A stretch of DNA of 64,000 nucleotides from Sulfitobacter noctilucicola. Lineage in GTDB: Bacteria; Pseudomonadota; Alphaproteobacteria; Rhodobacterales; Rhodobacteraceae. Of this stretch, positions 1 through 7,989 are shown piece after piece. Below the pieces are notes generated by a model. That model had not been told where the DNA came from. It saw nothing but the letters and a program-made list of their open reading frames with translations, and did not search any database. Every line of letters begins with the position of its first letter. The first letter of the stretch is position 1. Made by a program: the position numbers and the translations under genes. The stretch covers positions 108,325 to 172,324 of the forward strand of contig NZ_JASD01000006.1 in the NCBI RefSeq assembly GCF_000622385.1. The letters run 5' to 3'.

Positions 1-1
1 C

Positions 2-190
2 GCGCCCGCTGCGCTCCTGGTTGCGAGTATCGGAGCCATCAGCGTCTTCAAAGCCGTCTACATCGACAAACGCGAGCTGAAATGCGCGTGCGTCGGAGGA
101 AACTCCAACGTCCCGCTAGGGTTTGTCAGCCTCACCGAGAACCTGATGATGGTTGGTATGGCCGTCGTGATGCTTTGGTTGATGATTTAA
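2..190 (+). CDS. Glutaredoxin-MauE fusion protein, C-terminal part (third copy, cut by window edge)
   Basis: Only the last 62 codons are visible and the frame is open from the first bases. The visible part is the final membrane region of a MauE/DoxX-like protein. It carries the Cys-x-Cys-Val-Gly-Gly motif followed by VPLG, nearly identical to the ends of the complete copies at 606-1394 and 35132-35920. MauE-like proteins are inner-membrane proteins linked to periplasmic thiol or methylamine dehydrogenase maturation. Here the role in a copper-responsive redox module is an inference. It runs tail to tail with the minus-strand copy, so a third module probably lies to the left of the window. Confidence 0.85.
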   Translation, partial: APAALLVASIGAISVFKAVYIDKRELKCACVGGNSNVPLGFVSLTENLMMVGMAVVMLWLMI

Positions 191-605
191 AACTAGCGAT
201 CAGCAATCAAAGCGGGCCTTAGGATGCAGATCTGGAACGGCATCAATATCCCGCGACCTGTAATTTCGGCTCCTAAACCATGCTGCGGCATCCTCGAATG
301 GCGGTTTCTCCCGCCGCGCGACAGCATGAGGTTTTTCGCTCATGCCGCATTTTCCTAGCTGCGCGCGCTCGCAGCACAAAATCATAATGGCTGAGTCGGG
401 CTCTTTGCTGACTTTCGCCGCGACTTACAGCAAGGTCTGCTCTGGGCTCGAAGGAGACTTTCACTGCACCCGTCCCCAAAGTCGGCTTTGCGGGACAAAC
501 CCGACCTACGGCTTTGGCGATTGAACGTCCGCTTATGCTAAAACCTTTGTCTGGCAGGCCTCTGAACACGCTTTCGGCAGTTAGTCTATTTTCATCGAAT
601 GAGCC
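191..605. repeat. Intergenic repeat region with a 55-bp core shared with two other sites
   Basis: No credible gene. Positions 444-498 carry a 55-bp core, starting GGGCTCGAAGGAGACTTTCA and containing a CCAAAG-TCGG-CTTTGC hairpin. It is identical at 14340-14394 and, inverted, at 45082-45136. Bases about 279-410 also match 45132-45256 in inverted orientation at roughly 80 percent, so the full repeat unit was longer and has decayed. Short open frames across the repeat translate identically in the copies and are artefacts of the repeat, not genes. Confidence 0.8.
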
Positions 606-1394
606 TCACACAACCGCCAACACTAACATGACAATGGCCATACCCATCATCATCAGGTTCTCGGTCAGGCTTACGAAGCCGAGCGGCACGTTCGAGTTGC
701 CACCGACGCAGGCGCATTTCAATTCTCGCTTGTCGATATAGACGGCCTTGAACACGCTGGCTGCACCCACTGTGGCGATAAAGAGCGCAGCCGGGGCGGC
801 AAGCGGGGTCAGCAGCATCCCCGTCATCAAAACGCCCGCGCCGGTTTCCACCCACGGATAGACATAGGCATAGGGCACCCACTTCCGCGCGAGCAGGTCG
901 TAGTTGAGGAACATGGTCGTGAAGCCCTCGATGTCGCGGAGCTTTTGCATCCCCAGCAGGATCATCGAGACGGAGATGAACCAACCGAGGGTCTGCCACG
1001 AGATCGTCCCGAGGAAACCGATGGAGAGCGCAAGTGCTGTCGCTGCGGCGACCGCGAATAGGTAGATCACCGGCGTGTAGGTCGTCGCGTCGGGATCATA
1101 ATCGGTGAGCTTCTGGCGCAGGGCGTCATATCCGCCGACCCGCTCGCCTTCGATCCACACCTGCGGTGTCGAGGGAACGTCGTATTCTTCCTTGAACGCA
1201 TCGACCTCTGGGCGTTCGCGGAACAGGCGATCATCGACATCATAGCCCTTGGATTTCAGAAGCCAGCGCGCCTTTTGGCCCGCCGGACACAGATGGTTCG
1301 GCAGGGCCATGCGGTAGAGAAGGGCGGTCTTTCCGGTAGCGGTGGTGGCGGGGTCGGTCGTTACGTCTGCAACGTCGCGAGTGTCCTTTGGCAT
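606..1394 (-). CDS. Glutaredoxin-MauE fusion membrane protein (copy A)
   Basis: A 262-residue protein. Residues about 25-95 are glutaredoxin-like: a C36-P-A-G active-site turn with one cysteine instead of CxxC, and TPQVWIEG (the cis-proline loop) near 76-83. Residues about 105-262 are a MauE/DoxX-like domain with four membrane helices and Cys227-x-Cys229 before VGGNSNVPLG. The ATG at 1394 has AAAGGA a few bases upstream. It lies 17 bp downstream of the DUF305 gene, so the two are probably co-transcribed from the CsoR-type operator at 1979-1997. The fold suggests transfer of electrons across the inner membrane to a periplasmic partner. The partner is unknown. Confidence 0.85.
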   Translation of the reverse strand: MPKDTRDVADVTTDPATTATGKTALLYRMALPNHLCPAGQKARWLLKSKGYDVDDRLFRERPEVDAFKEEYDVPSTPQVWIEGERVGGYDALRQKLTDYDPDATTYTPVIYLFAVAAATALALSIGFLGTISWQTLGWFISVSMILLGMQKLRDIEGFTTMFLNYDLLARKWVPYAYVYPWVETGAGVLMTGMLLTPLAAPAALFIATVGAASVFKAVYIDKRELKCACVGGNSNVPLGFVSLTENLMMMGMAIVMLVLAVV

Positions 1395-1411
1395 TATTGG
1401 CTTCCTTTGTC

Positions 1412-1963
1412 TTAGGGTTCTGTCCGGGGTGTGCCGGGGGCCGCATCCCCATTTTCTTCAATGTCTGTGATGTATCGCTGCATTTCCTCGATTTCGCTGC
1501 GCTGCGCCTCAATGATCGCATTGGCCAGTTCACGCACGCGCGGATCGGAAATGTTCGCCCTTTCGCTGGTCAGGATCGCGATGGAGTGGTGCGGGATCAT
1601 CGCCTTCATCCATGCCACATCGCCCACCGTGTCCTGCGACCGAACGAGATAAATTCCGGCGGCGAAGGCGATCGCCGCGCCCGTAAAGATCGCGATGTTG
1701 GCCTTCCGATTGGAATACATGCCTAGCATGAAAGCGAGCATGATAATCGCCATCATCCCGCCCATATAAAGCGCCATCCACATCCGTGTCTGCGAGAAGA
1801 AGATATGATCGAGCGCGTAGGTGTTGAGATACATCAGGCCATACATCACCACCGTCGAGGTGCCGATCATGGCGAAGAACCGGCCATATCCGTTGCCCTT
1901 GCCCGTTCCGCTATCGTGATGCTTGTTGCCTGAAACCATTGTAGAGTTGTCCTGATGTGCCAT
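1412..1963 (-). CDS. DUF305 membrane protein (copy A)
   Basis: 183 residues. A His-rich N-terminus is followed by three predicted membrane helices (about 30-50, 62-82, 88-107) and a C-terminal DUF305 helical domain. That domain begins AWMKAMIPHHSIAI at residues 117-130; the MIPHH motif is the signature of DUF305, whose members are often linked to copper or silver. The start at 1963 is preferred over an upstream ATG because GGAGAGG precedes it at normal spacing and the copy at 34426 uses the same start. It is divergent from csoR, with a shared operator between them. Probably a periplasm-facing metal-binding membrane protein. Confidence 0.85.
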   Translation of the reverse strand: MAHQDNSTMVSGNKHHDSGTGKGNGYGRFFAMIGTSTVVMYGLMYLNTYALDHIFFSQTRMWMALYMGGMMAIIMLAFMLGMYSNRKANIAIFTGAAIAFAAGIYLVRSQDTVGDVAWMKAMIPHHSIAILTSERANISDPRVRELANAIIEAQRSEIEEMQRYITDIEENGDAAPGTPRTEP

Positions 1964-1978
1964 TGTCTGCCTCTCCAA

Positions 1979-1997
1979 TATACCCATATGGGGTATA
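1979..1997. promoter_or_regulatory. CsoR-type operator palindrome
   Basis: TATACCCATATGGGGTATA is a 19-bp near-perfect dyad between the DUF305 gene (minus) and csoR (plus). Runs of three to four G or C flanked by AT-rich ends are typical of CsoR/RcnR-family operators. The same dyad recurs at 6754, 24774, 34392 and, more loosely, 36129, each time before copper genes. Binding is inferred from this repetition and from the adjacent regulator gene. Confidence 0.75.
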
Positions 1998-2042
1998 TTG
2001 CCAAAATGTCAGCCAAAGGTTCCAAAAAAGGAGCGACGCCGT

Positions 2043-2315
2043 ATGAAGGCCAACAAGGAAAAGACGCTGGACCGCCTGTCGCGGCTAGAAGGACAGGTGC
2101 GCGGTGTCGCCAAGATGGTCGAGAGCGACCGCTACTGCATGGATATCCTGGCACAGACCGCCGCGATCCGGTCGGCCGTTCTGGGTGTAGAAAAACTGGT
2201 CTTGGAGAACCACGCCGAACACTGTGTCGAATCCGCGATTGCGAGCGGCGATGCTGAGGAACAGCGTGCGAAATTCGACGAACTGATCGGGCTTTTGCAG
2301 AAAGCATCGCGGTAG
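2043..2315 (+). CDS. csoR: CsoR-family metal-sensing repressor (copy A)
   Basis: A 90-residue all-helical DUF156 protein. It carries the CsoR metal-site pattern Cys32, His57, Cys61, with the same 25- and 4-residue spacing as the Cu(I) site of CsoR. There is no RcnR-type N-terminal His. The start at 2043 follows AAAAAAGGAG and gives the same N-terminus (MKANKEKT) as the copy at 34070. Family members bind GC-tract operators and release DNA when Cu(I) binds. The dyad at 1979-1997 lies just upstream, so self-regulation and control of the DUF305/MauE genes are likely. Confidence 0.9.
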   Translation: MKANKEKTLDRLSRLEGQVRGVAKMVESDRYCMDILAQTAAIRSAVLGVEKLVLENHAEHCVESAIASGDAEEQRAKFDELIGLLQKASR

Positions 2316-2321
2316 ATTTTC

Positions 2322-2723
2322 TCAGTCTAGCGTCCGCCCGCGCCAGAGTATCGCGGCGAGCGCCAGTGCCAGAACCACGTCTATCCCGAGGCAGAACGGC
2401 CCCCACCATCCGGGCGCGGGGTTGGCGACGACCGATCCGGCGAACACATCGAAAATTCCATGCCCGAGCAGAGCTGCGGCTAGTATCCAGGACGAGGTGA
2501 GCGCGCCGATTATTGCCAGAGCCGCGAAGCCTGCCGCAAGGCCGGTATGAACGACGATTTCCAATGTGTTCCCGGTCTGGATGGCAAATACCACGTGGAA
2601 GGACGCGATGGCGACCATTGTCGTGGCCCAGGTGCCCCGCTGGTTCATCACACCGCCGATTGCCATAAGCGCAACTCTCCCACCACCGACACCGACTCCG
2701 GCCAGAAGCGGCATCCAGAACAC
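2322..2723 (-). CDS. Small four-helix membrane protein (copy A)
   Basis: 133 residues with about four hydrophobic segments (roughly 3-25, 34-48, 58-80, 105-126). I do not recognise a named function; it may belong to one of the numbered DUF membrane families. It starts with GTG at 2723, overlapping the TAG stop of the multicopper oxidase by one base, so translation is coupled. It is the last gene of the copper operon. Its paralogue in the second module is split by an 8.2-kb insertion (25433-25575 plus 33802-34063), and this intact copy shows exactly what was interrupted. Confidence 0.75.
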   Translation of the reverse strand: MFWMPLLAGVGVGGGRVALMAIGGVMNQRGTWATTMVAIASFHVVFAIQTGNTLEIVVHTGLAAGFAALAIIGALTSSWILAAALLGHGIFDVFAGSVVANPAPGWWGPFCLGIDVVLALALAAILWRGRTLD

Positions 2724-4150
2724 TACGCGACCTCGAACCAGCCCATCATGCCTGACGCCTGATGCGAGAGCATGTGACAGTGCAGCATCCAGACGCCGGG
2801 ATTGTCCGCAACGAAAGCAATTTCCAACGTTTCGTCTGCGCCGATCAGAACCGTATCCCGAACATCGCCCGGCATGTTGAACGCGCCGCTGCGGCGCAAG
2901 ACCTCAAAATGATGCCCGTGCAGATGGATGGCGTGCGGGAACATGGAGCGGTTGGTCATTTCCAGATGCACCGTCCTGCCTAAGGCGGCGCGGAACATCG
3001 GCGCATCCATGCCATGCGCGATGCCGTTGAAAGCCCACACCATACCATTCGACGCCAACTCGCGGAAGTCCATGGTGTCCCCGCGATAGACAGCCTCGCG
3101 CATCCCCCGCATCGCGCCACCTTCCATCAGCAGCGTTTCGCGTTGGGGATTGGCAAGAACTGGTGCCGGAAGCGTGCGCCAAGCGGGCAGAGGTCTTACG
3201 TCAGCCTTGGCCGGAGTGAGCGATTCACCGGAAACGGCGAAAGTCGCGATGTCCACCCACTCATCGTTTCCGGGATCAAGCAGAAGCGTGGTTTGCCAGT
3301 CCGGGTCCAGAGGTGCGTCAATCACAACGTCCGCGCGTTGAGCCGGTCCAAGAAGGATCGTTTCCATCGCGCGTGGCGGAACGGGATGCCCGTCCAAGGC
3401 AATCAGGCGCGGTGACAGCCCTGGCAAATCCAGCTGCATGATCCGCGCCGTGGCGGTGTTGATCAGGCGCAGCCGAACCCGTTCGCCGGGTCGCAGGGTG
3501 AGCTCCGGATAAGCATTGCCATTGACCGTCACGGTATTTCCCATGCGCCCGCCATGGGCAGCGGCATGAAGATCATCCCACCTGTCTTCGACAATCGCGG
3601 CGTCCGCATCGAGCAACCAGTCATCGAGAACCAGCGTCAGCTCGCGGCTCGCAGCGCCCGGCTCACCAAGCCACGGTTCCCGGTCTTCCACAATCAACGG
3701 ACCGGCCAGCCCGCGCGCGACCTGTTCCGTGCTGCGATTGTGGGCATGATACCAGTATGTACCGGGAGCGGGGGCCACGAAATCATAGTCAAAGCTTTGG
3801 CCTGGTGGGACCGGTGCTTGCGTCAGGGGGGCCGCCCCGTCCATCGCATTTTCAATGCGGATACCGTGCCAATGAACGGCGGTCGGTTGCGGCAGGTCGT
3901 TGACCAGCCGGTGCTGGACCCGGCTTCCAGCGGCGACGCGGATTTCGGGGCCGGGCACCGTTCCTGCGCCTTCTGTCGCGTAGGTCCAGACCGGCGTGCG
4001 CGGGTATCCGGCTGGGGCGAGCTGCGCTGTGGACTCAGCAGCCCGTAGAACCGGCAGGTCCGCCCCCGCGAACAGTGCCTTCGGCAGCAATGCTGCCCCA
4101 GCCAGTGAAGCGGTACCTGTCAGAAAGGTACGTCGTGAAGGTTGTGTCAT
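2723..4150 (-). CDS. Tat-exported multicopper oxidase
   Basis: 475 residues. An N-terminal twin-arginine signal (SRRTFLTG) is followed by three cupredoxin domains. All four copper motifs are present: HWHG at 93-96, HAH at 135-137, HLHGHH in the last domain, and HCHMLSHQASGM with the type-1 Cys at 458. The likely role is periplasmic oxidation of Cu(I) or another reductant, using O2. The start at 4150 is chosen because the Tat signal begins there and TTGGAG precedes it. The open frame extends upstream only as overlap with copD. It sits 14 bp after copD. Confidence 0.92.
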   Translation of the reverse strand: MTQPSRRTFLTGTASLAGAALLPKALFAGADLPVLRAAESTAQLAPAGYPRTPVWTYATEGAGTVPGPEIRVAAGSRVQHRLVNDLPQPTAVHWHGIRIENAMDGAAPLTQAPVPPGQSFDYDFVAPAPGTYWYHAHNRSTEQVARGLAGPLIVEDREPWLGEPGAASRELTLVLDDWLLDADAAIVEDRWDDLHAAAHGGRMGNTVTVNGNAYPELTLRPGERVRLRLINTATARIMQLDLPGLSPRLIALDGHPVPPRAMETILLGPAQRADVVIDAPLDPDWQTTLLLDPGNDEWVDIATFAVSGESLTPAKADVRPLPAWRTLPAPVLANPQRETLLMEGGAMRGMREAVYRGDTMDFRELASNGMVWAFNGIAHGMDAPMFRAALGRTVHLEMTNRSMFPHAIHLHGHHFEVLRRSGAFNMPGDVRDTVLIGADETLEIAFVADNPGVWMLHCHMLSHQASGMMGWFEVA

Positions 4151-4164
4151 CGAACGGGCTCCAA

Positions 4165-5043
4165 TCAAAGGTTCACCGGGGGCGTGGTAATCGAGGTGAG
4201 TGTGGCTGTCGCCAGCAGGATCAGGGCAACGGCAATGATTTCCATGCGGATCGAGCGGCGCAGCCTGCCAGAGGCAGAAGGCTCGCCGGAAGAGAGAGCA
4301 GGCACGAGCTGGAGCTTGTTCTTCGCGGCCAGCCCCAGAAGCGCGGTAACGACGCCAATCTTGGCAATCAGCGTCCAACCATAGGCGGTCCCGAACAAAC
4401 CGTTGAACGATCCGATCATCAGCCAGGCAAAGGTCAGGCCAGCGAAAACGAGGACCGCGACGGTCCCGCTGGCAATCCTGCCGAAGCGGTGAAGCAGGGC
4501 AGCGCCCCCGGTCCGGCCCGCCGCGCGATGCAAGGGTGCCAGAGCGCCGATCCAGAAGGCCCCGGCCAGCAGATGCACACCAACAAGACCTGCAAGAAGC
4601 CAGCGCGGATCGCCAAGGGAATGGCCCACCAGCGTGTAGGACACTGCCACCAGCAATGCGCCCAGAAGGCTTGCTGCAAGACCGATGGTCCCCTCGATCA
4701 GCACGGCAAGGATCAGCAGTTCACCCGCCCCGCGCCAGAGCGCCGCCGTGCCGAGCGGACTGTCCCAGACAAGGCCGAGCATCATGGGATCGACAGCACC
4801 TTCGAAACCCATGCCGGAAATACGGGCAGACCGAATACCGAAGCGGAGCGCCAACACCGCCAGACCGAGTAGCGCCGCCCCTACGGCGAGTTGCCGGGCC
4901 AGGCGCAGCACGTCATCCGGCGCAAATCTAAAGATCGCGACGAAGAGCGGCCCTCCGATAGCGACTAGCGCCGCCGCATATCCGGCGGATTTCGCAAGGA
5001 TCGCCAGAAGAGTCCAAGTGTCTATGGGGGCCAGCCCGTCCAA
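4165..5043 (-). CDS. copD: CopD-type copper transport membrane protein
   Basis: 292 residues with about eight hydrophobic helices. It matches the CopD family of copper-resistance inner-membrane proteins, which act with periplasmic CopC in copper uptake or handling. It starts with TTG at 5043, three bases after the copC stop, so the pair is translationally coupled. The GALAPLH and HSLGDPRW segments sit in predicted loops or helices where family members have conserved His. The 3' end lies 14 bp before the multicopper oxidase start. Confidence 0.85.
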   Translation of the reverse strand: MDGLAPIDTWTLLAILAKSAGYAAALVAIGGPLFVAIFRFAPDDVLRLARQLAVGAALLGLAVLALRFGIRSARISGMGFEGAVDPMMLGLVWDSPLGTAALWRGAGELLILAVLIEGTIGLAASLLGALLVAVSYTLVGHSLGDPRWLLAGLVGVHLLAGAFWIGALAPLHRAAGRTGGAALLHRFGRIASGTVAVLVFAGLTFAWLMIGSFNGLFGTAYGWTLIAKIGVVTALLGLAAKNKLQLVPALSSGEPSASGRLRRSIRMEIIAVALILLATATLTSITTPPVNL

Positions 5044-5046
5044 CGG

Positions 5047-5391
5047 TCAGTCCGCGACCGTAAAGTCGAAACTGCCCTGCATCGGGTGGCCGTCGGACGA
5101 CAGGCCGCGCCAATCCACGGTGTAGGCTCCGGCAGGCATATCTTCGGGCGGCATGGCCCGAAACTCCGTCACTGGATCGAGGCCGGTTTCGCGGGTGATG
5201 TCCAGTTCCCCGTCAGGGCCGGTCAGGGCGATCGCGGTGACACGCATCGGATCATCGAACCGCAGCTCGATGACCTCGACAGCCTCGACTGTTGCCCCGC
5301 CCGCCGGGGTCGTGTCTTCGGCTTTCGAGTGTGCGAGCGCGGCTGTCGCCATCGCCAATGCGGCTACAAGGGCTAGAATAATCTGCTTCAT
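5047..5391 (-). CDS. copC: CopC-type periplasmic copper-binding protein
   Basis: 114 residues. The signal peptide ends at ALA-HS, leaving a His at or near the new N-terminus, as required for the CopC Cu(II) site. The body is the CopC beta-sandwich pattern (RFDDPMRVT near 70, DWRGLSSDGHPMQGSFDFTV at the C-terminus, with the second conserved His in DGHP). The ATG overlaps the cytochrome c stop by four bases (ATGA). It is likely to carry periplasmic copper to CopD. Confidence 0.88.
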   Translation of the reverse strand: MKQIILALVAALAMATAALAHSKAEDTTPAGGATVEAVEVIELRFDDPMRVTAIALTGPDGELDITRETGLDPVTEFRAMPPEDMPAGAYTVDWRGLSSDGHPMQGSFDFTVAD

Positions 5392-5852
5392 TGTCTGTTC
5401 TCCATGTCGTCATGGCGTGCGCGGATGTCCTGCGGCCAGGTCGATTTGATGTAGCTGAGCACGGCGATGATCTCGTCGTCGGTCAGAACGCCATCATAGA
5501 TGGGCATGTTGGATTCGTAGCCAGGATCTCCGATTAGAGCGCCGGTGCCGTATTTAGTTAGCCGGAACAGCGTGTCGCCGTCATGGTGCCACGTATGTCC
5601 GGTCTCATCGTGGGGCGGCGCGGGAAGCCGTCCGTCCGCACCGGGTGAGCGCCAGTCAGGCTGACCTTCGAGGTTCGCACCGTGGCATGAGGCGCAGTTC
5701 TCGGCATAAACCGTCTGTCCAAGGGCCACCACGTCCGGGTCGGATGGCATCAGCATGGTCTGGGCCGGTGCCGAGGTGCCCCACCCGAAGGCGAGGACAG
5801 CGGCTCCTGCAAGAACCACTGCCCCCAAACCGAGCCCGATAGTCCGGTTCAC
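5388..5852 (-). CDS. Membrane-anchored or secreted cytochrome c (copy A)
   Basis: 154 residues with an N-terminal signal or anchor helix and one c-type haem site, C53-A-S-C56-H57-G. The NMPIYDGVLTDDEI region holds the likely axial Met, as in small class I cytochromes. It starts with GTG, overlapping the DUF411 stop (GTGA), and its end overlaps copC. The strongly conserved GHTWHHDGDT stretch adds three His that might bind metal. It is a paralogue of 24966-25436. It could accept electrons from copper oxidation, which is an inference. Confidence 0.88.
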   Translation of the reverse strand: MNRTIGLGLGAVVLAGAAVLAFGWGTSAPAQTMLMPSDPDVVALGQTVYAENCASCHGANLEGQPDWRSPGADGRLPAPPHDETGHTWHHDGDTLFRLTKYGTGALIGDPGYESNMPIYDGVLTDDEIIAVLSYIKSTWPQDIRARHDDMENRQ

Positions 5853-6343
5853 AGACCGGCCTCGTAGAAGACCTCGCCCTCACCGGCGTCGCCACCGAAG
5901 GCCAGCACTTCATAGCGCGCGGTCGGATCATCGCCCATGCCGGGCGATCCGCCGGGCATTCCGGGAACCGCGATCCCGTCAATCTCGGGGCGTTCTTCCA
6001 GCAGTTTCGCAAGGGCGGCGAACGGCACATGACCTTCGACCACATAGCCGTCGATCATCGCGGTATGGCAGGACCACATCGTGCCGGGCACTTCGTTGTC
6101 CAGCTTCACACTGGTGACATCACGGGTGTCCGTGACATCGATGTCGTAGCCTTCCTCGCGGGCCAAGGCGACCCAGGCACCACAACAGCCGCAGGTCGGG
6201 CTTTTGGTCACGTGCATCGTGCCATGATCGGCGATGCTGGAATGGTCATCCGCGTGGGCCATACTAACCGCGCCGAAGGAGGCGAGGCCAAGCGAAAGGG
6301 CGGCGGCAAGGGTGAAGGCGAGTAGTGTCTTGATCGGTTTCAT
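5849..6343 (-). CDS. DUF411 periplasmic metal-binding protein
   Basis: 164 residues with a signal peptide to about 31. The DUF411 signatures are all visible: CGCCGAW near 51-57, MWSCHTA, the GHVPF loop, and a C-terminal MPGGSPGM. DUF411 proteins occur in copper and silver resistance operons and probably bind Cu(I) through these Cys, His and Met residues. It is the first gene of the tightly overlapping block DUF411-cytochrome-copC-copD-oxidase. The ATG at 6343 is preceded by GAGAGGAAAAGAC. The second module lacks this gene. Confidence 0.85.
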   Translation of the reverse strand: MKPIKTLLAFTLAAALSLGLASFGAVSMAHADDHSSIADHGTMHVTKSPTCGCCGAWVALAREEGYDIDVTDTRDVTSVKLDNEVPGTMWSCHTAMIDGYVVEGHVPFAALAKLLEERPEIDGIAVPGMPGGSPGMGDDPTARYEVLAFGGDAGEGEVFYEAGL

Positions 6344-6434
6344 GTCTTTTCCTCTCGACAGGAATACGCACGAGCAGAGCCCGTTCAGGTGTGATTGTAA
6401 CGAAATGGCCGCGACACGGGGGACGCGGCAGGCA

Positions 6435-6749
6435 TCACGCCGCGCGCGGAGGATCGAGAAGGCTGGACGGCTCGATGCCCGTCATCATCAGACGTGCGGC
6501 GGTGAAGACATCCTCACAGGTCGCGGGGGCGTCATTATGGTGGCCTGCACCGGGAAGCAGCGCGGGAAGCGCATGGCAGGTCTGGGAGCGCTCAGAGCTT
6601 CCCGAACAGCAGACCGGCTGATCGTCGGCCACTTCATCCATCGCAACGTGACTATGCTCCACGACAGCCGCATGGCCCGCATCCATCGCCCCGGAGATCG
6701 AAGCGGACAGCGCAACCAAGACAACAAGAAGTAGCCGGATCAAACCCAT
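6435..6749 (-). CDS. Small secreted Cys/His protein (CCSG family)
   Basis: 104 residues. A hydrophobic N-terminus (MGLIRLLLVVLVALSASISG) is a signal peptide. The mature part has clustered His (HSHVA, GHHND) and four Cys, including VCCSGSS. The C-terminus IEPSSLLDPPR resembles that of the protein at 36123-36545, suggesting a shared family of periplasmic copper-responsive proteins. The start lies five bases from the dyad at 6754-6772, so the message is probably leaderless or nearly so. No named function is recognised. Confidence 0.7.
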   Translation of the reverse strand: MGLIRLLLVVLVALSASISGAMDAGHAAVVEHSHVAMDEVADDQPVCCSGSSERSQTCHALPALLPGAGHHNDAPATCEDVFTAARLMMTGIEPSSLLDPPRAA

Positions 6750-6753
6750 ACCG

Positions 6754-6772
6754 CATACCTACATGGGGTATG
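6754..6772. promoter_or_regulatory. CsoR-type operator palindrome
   Basis: CATACCTACATGGGGTATG is a 19-bp dyad of the same design as the one at 1979-1997. It lies directly upstream of the small Cys/His gene and hence of the DUF411-to-oxidase operon on the minus strand. It would place the whole copper operon under the same repressor. Confidence 0.65.
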
Positions 6773-6817
6773 TGGATGTTTGCAAGCCGTAAGCCGCGAT
6801 ACATCCTGTCGCGAGCG

Positions 6818-7405
6818 TCAATGCGCGTGCGCATCGACCCCGAACGCCATCATCAGATGATGTTCGCGATGATGATCCTGGCTCGCCATCAGGCCGAAGA
6901 AGCCCAATCCCTTGATCCGGGCAACGACGCCGGGATCAACGCTGGTAACGCGCAGCTCGACGCCGTTTTCGACTTCGGCTGCGTCCACTGTCCAGCGATC
7001 ATCCCGTGCGAGCTGCGCGGCATGGGCAGGAACCATGCGGCGAAGCGTGGCAATCGTTTCCAAATCGCCGGTCGCCATCATCAACAACCCGTCCGGCAGG
7101 TCCGTTTCCGTCACGACAGCATCCGACACGAGCCGATCCATATCGACCAGATGTGCCCGTAGCCCCGCGAGCTCGACCCGAGACCAGTCCGTGTCGGCAG
7201 CGGCTTCCAGCACACGCACCACTTCAGAGAGCGCCGCGAAAGCGCCTTGACCCGGTTCGGTCAGAACTCCACGGTCGGCAGTTTCAGCCTGACCATGTGC
7301 GGCATGATCCATCCCTGCATCATGATCGGTGTGCATCGTTTGTGCCAATGCAATGGCCGCGCCGCCCAAAACGGCCGTTGCCGCCAGGATCACGTTCAAT
7401 TTCAT
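6818..7405 (-). CDS. Periplasmic His-rich metal-binding protein (copy A)
   Basis: 195 residues. A signal peptide ends near AIALAQ. The mature N-terminus is rich in His and Asp (MHTDHDAGMDHAAHGQ), and the C-terminus has a second cluster (DHHREHHLMM, DAHAH). The middle is a helical domain containing RMVPAHAAQL. I do not recognise a named family. The two His clusters suggest copper storage or buffering. The paralogue at 24141-24728 has the same length and is also divergent from a Crp-like regulator. GAGGAACGGGA precedes the ATG. Confidence 0.75.
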   Translation of the reverse strand: MKLNVILAATAVLGGAAIALAQTMHTDHDAGMDHAAHGQAETADRGVLTEPGQGAFAALSEVVRVLEAAADTDWSRVELAGLRAHLVDMDRLVSDAVVTETDLPDGLLMMATGDLETIATLRRMVPAHAAQLARDDRWTVDAAEVENGVELRVTSVDPGVVARIKGLGFFGLMASQDHHREHHLMMAFGVDAHAH

Positions 7406-7460
7406 TCCCGTTCCTCACTTGAGTTTCATCGTACCCTACTGGATGTGTCCGAATGCGCGT

Positions 7461-7474
7461 ATGATTTCTATCAT
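7461..7474. promoter_or_regulatory. FNR-like dyad at the Crp-type regulator start (copy A)
   Basis: ATGAT-TTCT-ATCAT is a perfect 5-4-5 inverted repeat, close to the FNR consensus TTGAT-N4-ATCAA. It lies between the divergent His-rich and regulator genes and overlaps the regulator start codons. The same 14 bases recur at 24072-24085 in the second module. Autoregulation is inferred. The overlap with conserved codons (MISIMS) means coding constraint is an alternative explanation. Confidence 0.5.
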
Positions 7475-7988
7475 GTCTGAATGGCGGTACATATTCGACA
7501 GCGTGCCGGTGCGGGCCCTTGAGCAAGGAGAGACCCTGTTCCGGCGGGAGGATCGGGTCAGCCGCGTGTATCTGGTACGCAAGGGCGCGGTAGCGCTGGA
7601 ACGTGCGATGACAGACGGAACCTCACTGACCTTACATATCGCGACGGCGGGCGGGGCGCTGGCCGAGGCGTCGCTGTTCGCTGAAACCTACCATTGCGAT
7701 GCGGTTGCGCGAACGACTGCCGAGGTGGCCGCCGTAAGACGCAAAGATTTTCTGAATGCGTTACGAGACAAGCCGGATGCGACCCTGAGCCTCATCGAAA
7801 TCCATGCCCGAGAGGTTCAGGCACAGCGTGCGCGCATCGAGATCCTGCGCCTGCGGCGCGTCTCCGACAGGCTGGATGCTTGGCTTGAGCTTCGCGGAGA
7901 GCCGGAGAAGGGCGAGTGGATCAGGGTCGCGGATCAGATCGGTGTGTCGCCGCCTGCGCTTTATCGCGAGCTGGCGCGGCGGCGGTAA
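7473..7988 (+). CDS. Crp/Fnr-family transcription regulator (copy A)
   Basis: 171 residues from the ATG at 7473 (175 if the in-frame ATG at 7461 is used). Residues about 10-100 form a cyclic-nucleotide-binding-type beta-barrel (LVRKGAVALER, ASLFAETYHCDA). A dimerisation helix follows (EVQAQRARIEILRLRR), then a short winged helix with WIRVADQIGVSPPALYRELA. There are no N-terminal Fe-S cysteines, so it is not a classical FNR. One Cys and one His (YHCDA) could sense metal or redox. Divergent from the His-rich gene. Confidence 0.82.
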   Translation: MSEWRYIFDSVPVRALEQGETLFRREDRVSRVYLVRKGAVALERAMTDGTSLTLHIATAGGALAEASLFAETYHCDAVARTTAEVAAVRRKDFLNALRDKPDATLSLIEIHAREVQAQRARIEILRLRRVSDRLDAWLELRGEPEKGEWIRVADQIGVSPPALYRELARRR

Positions 7989-7989
7989 C

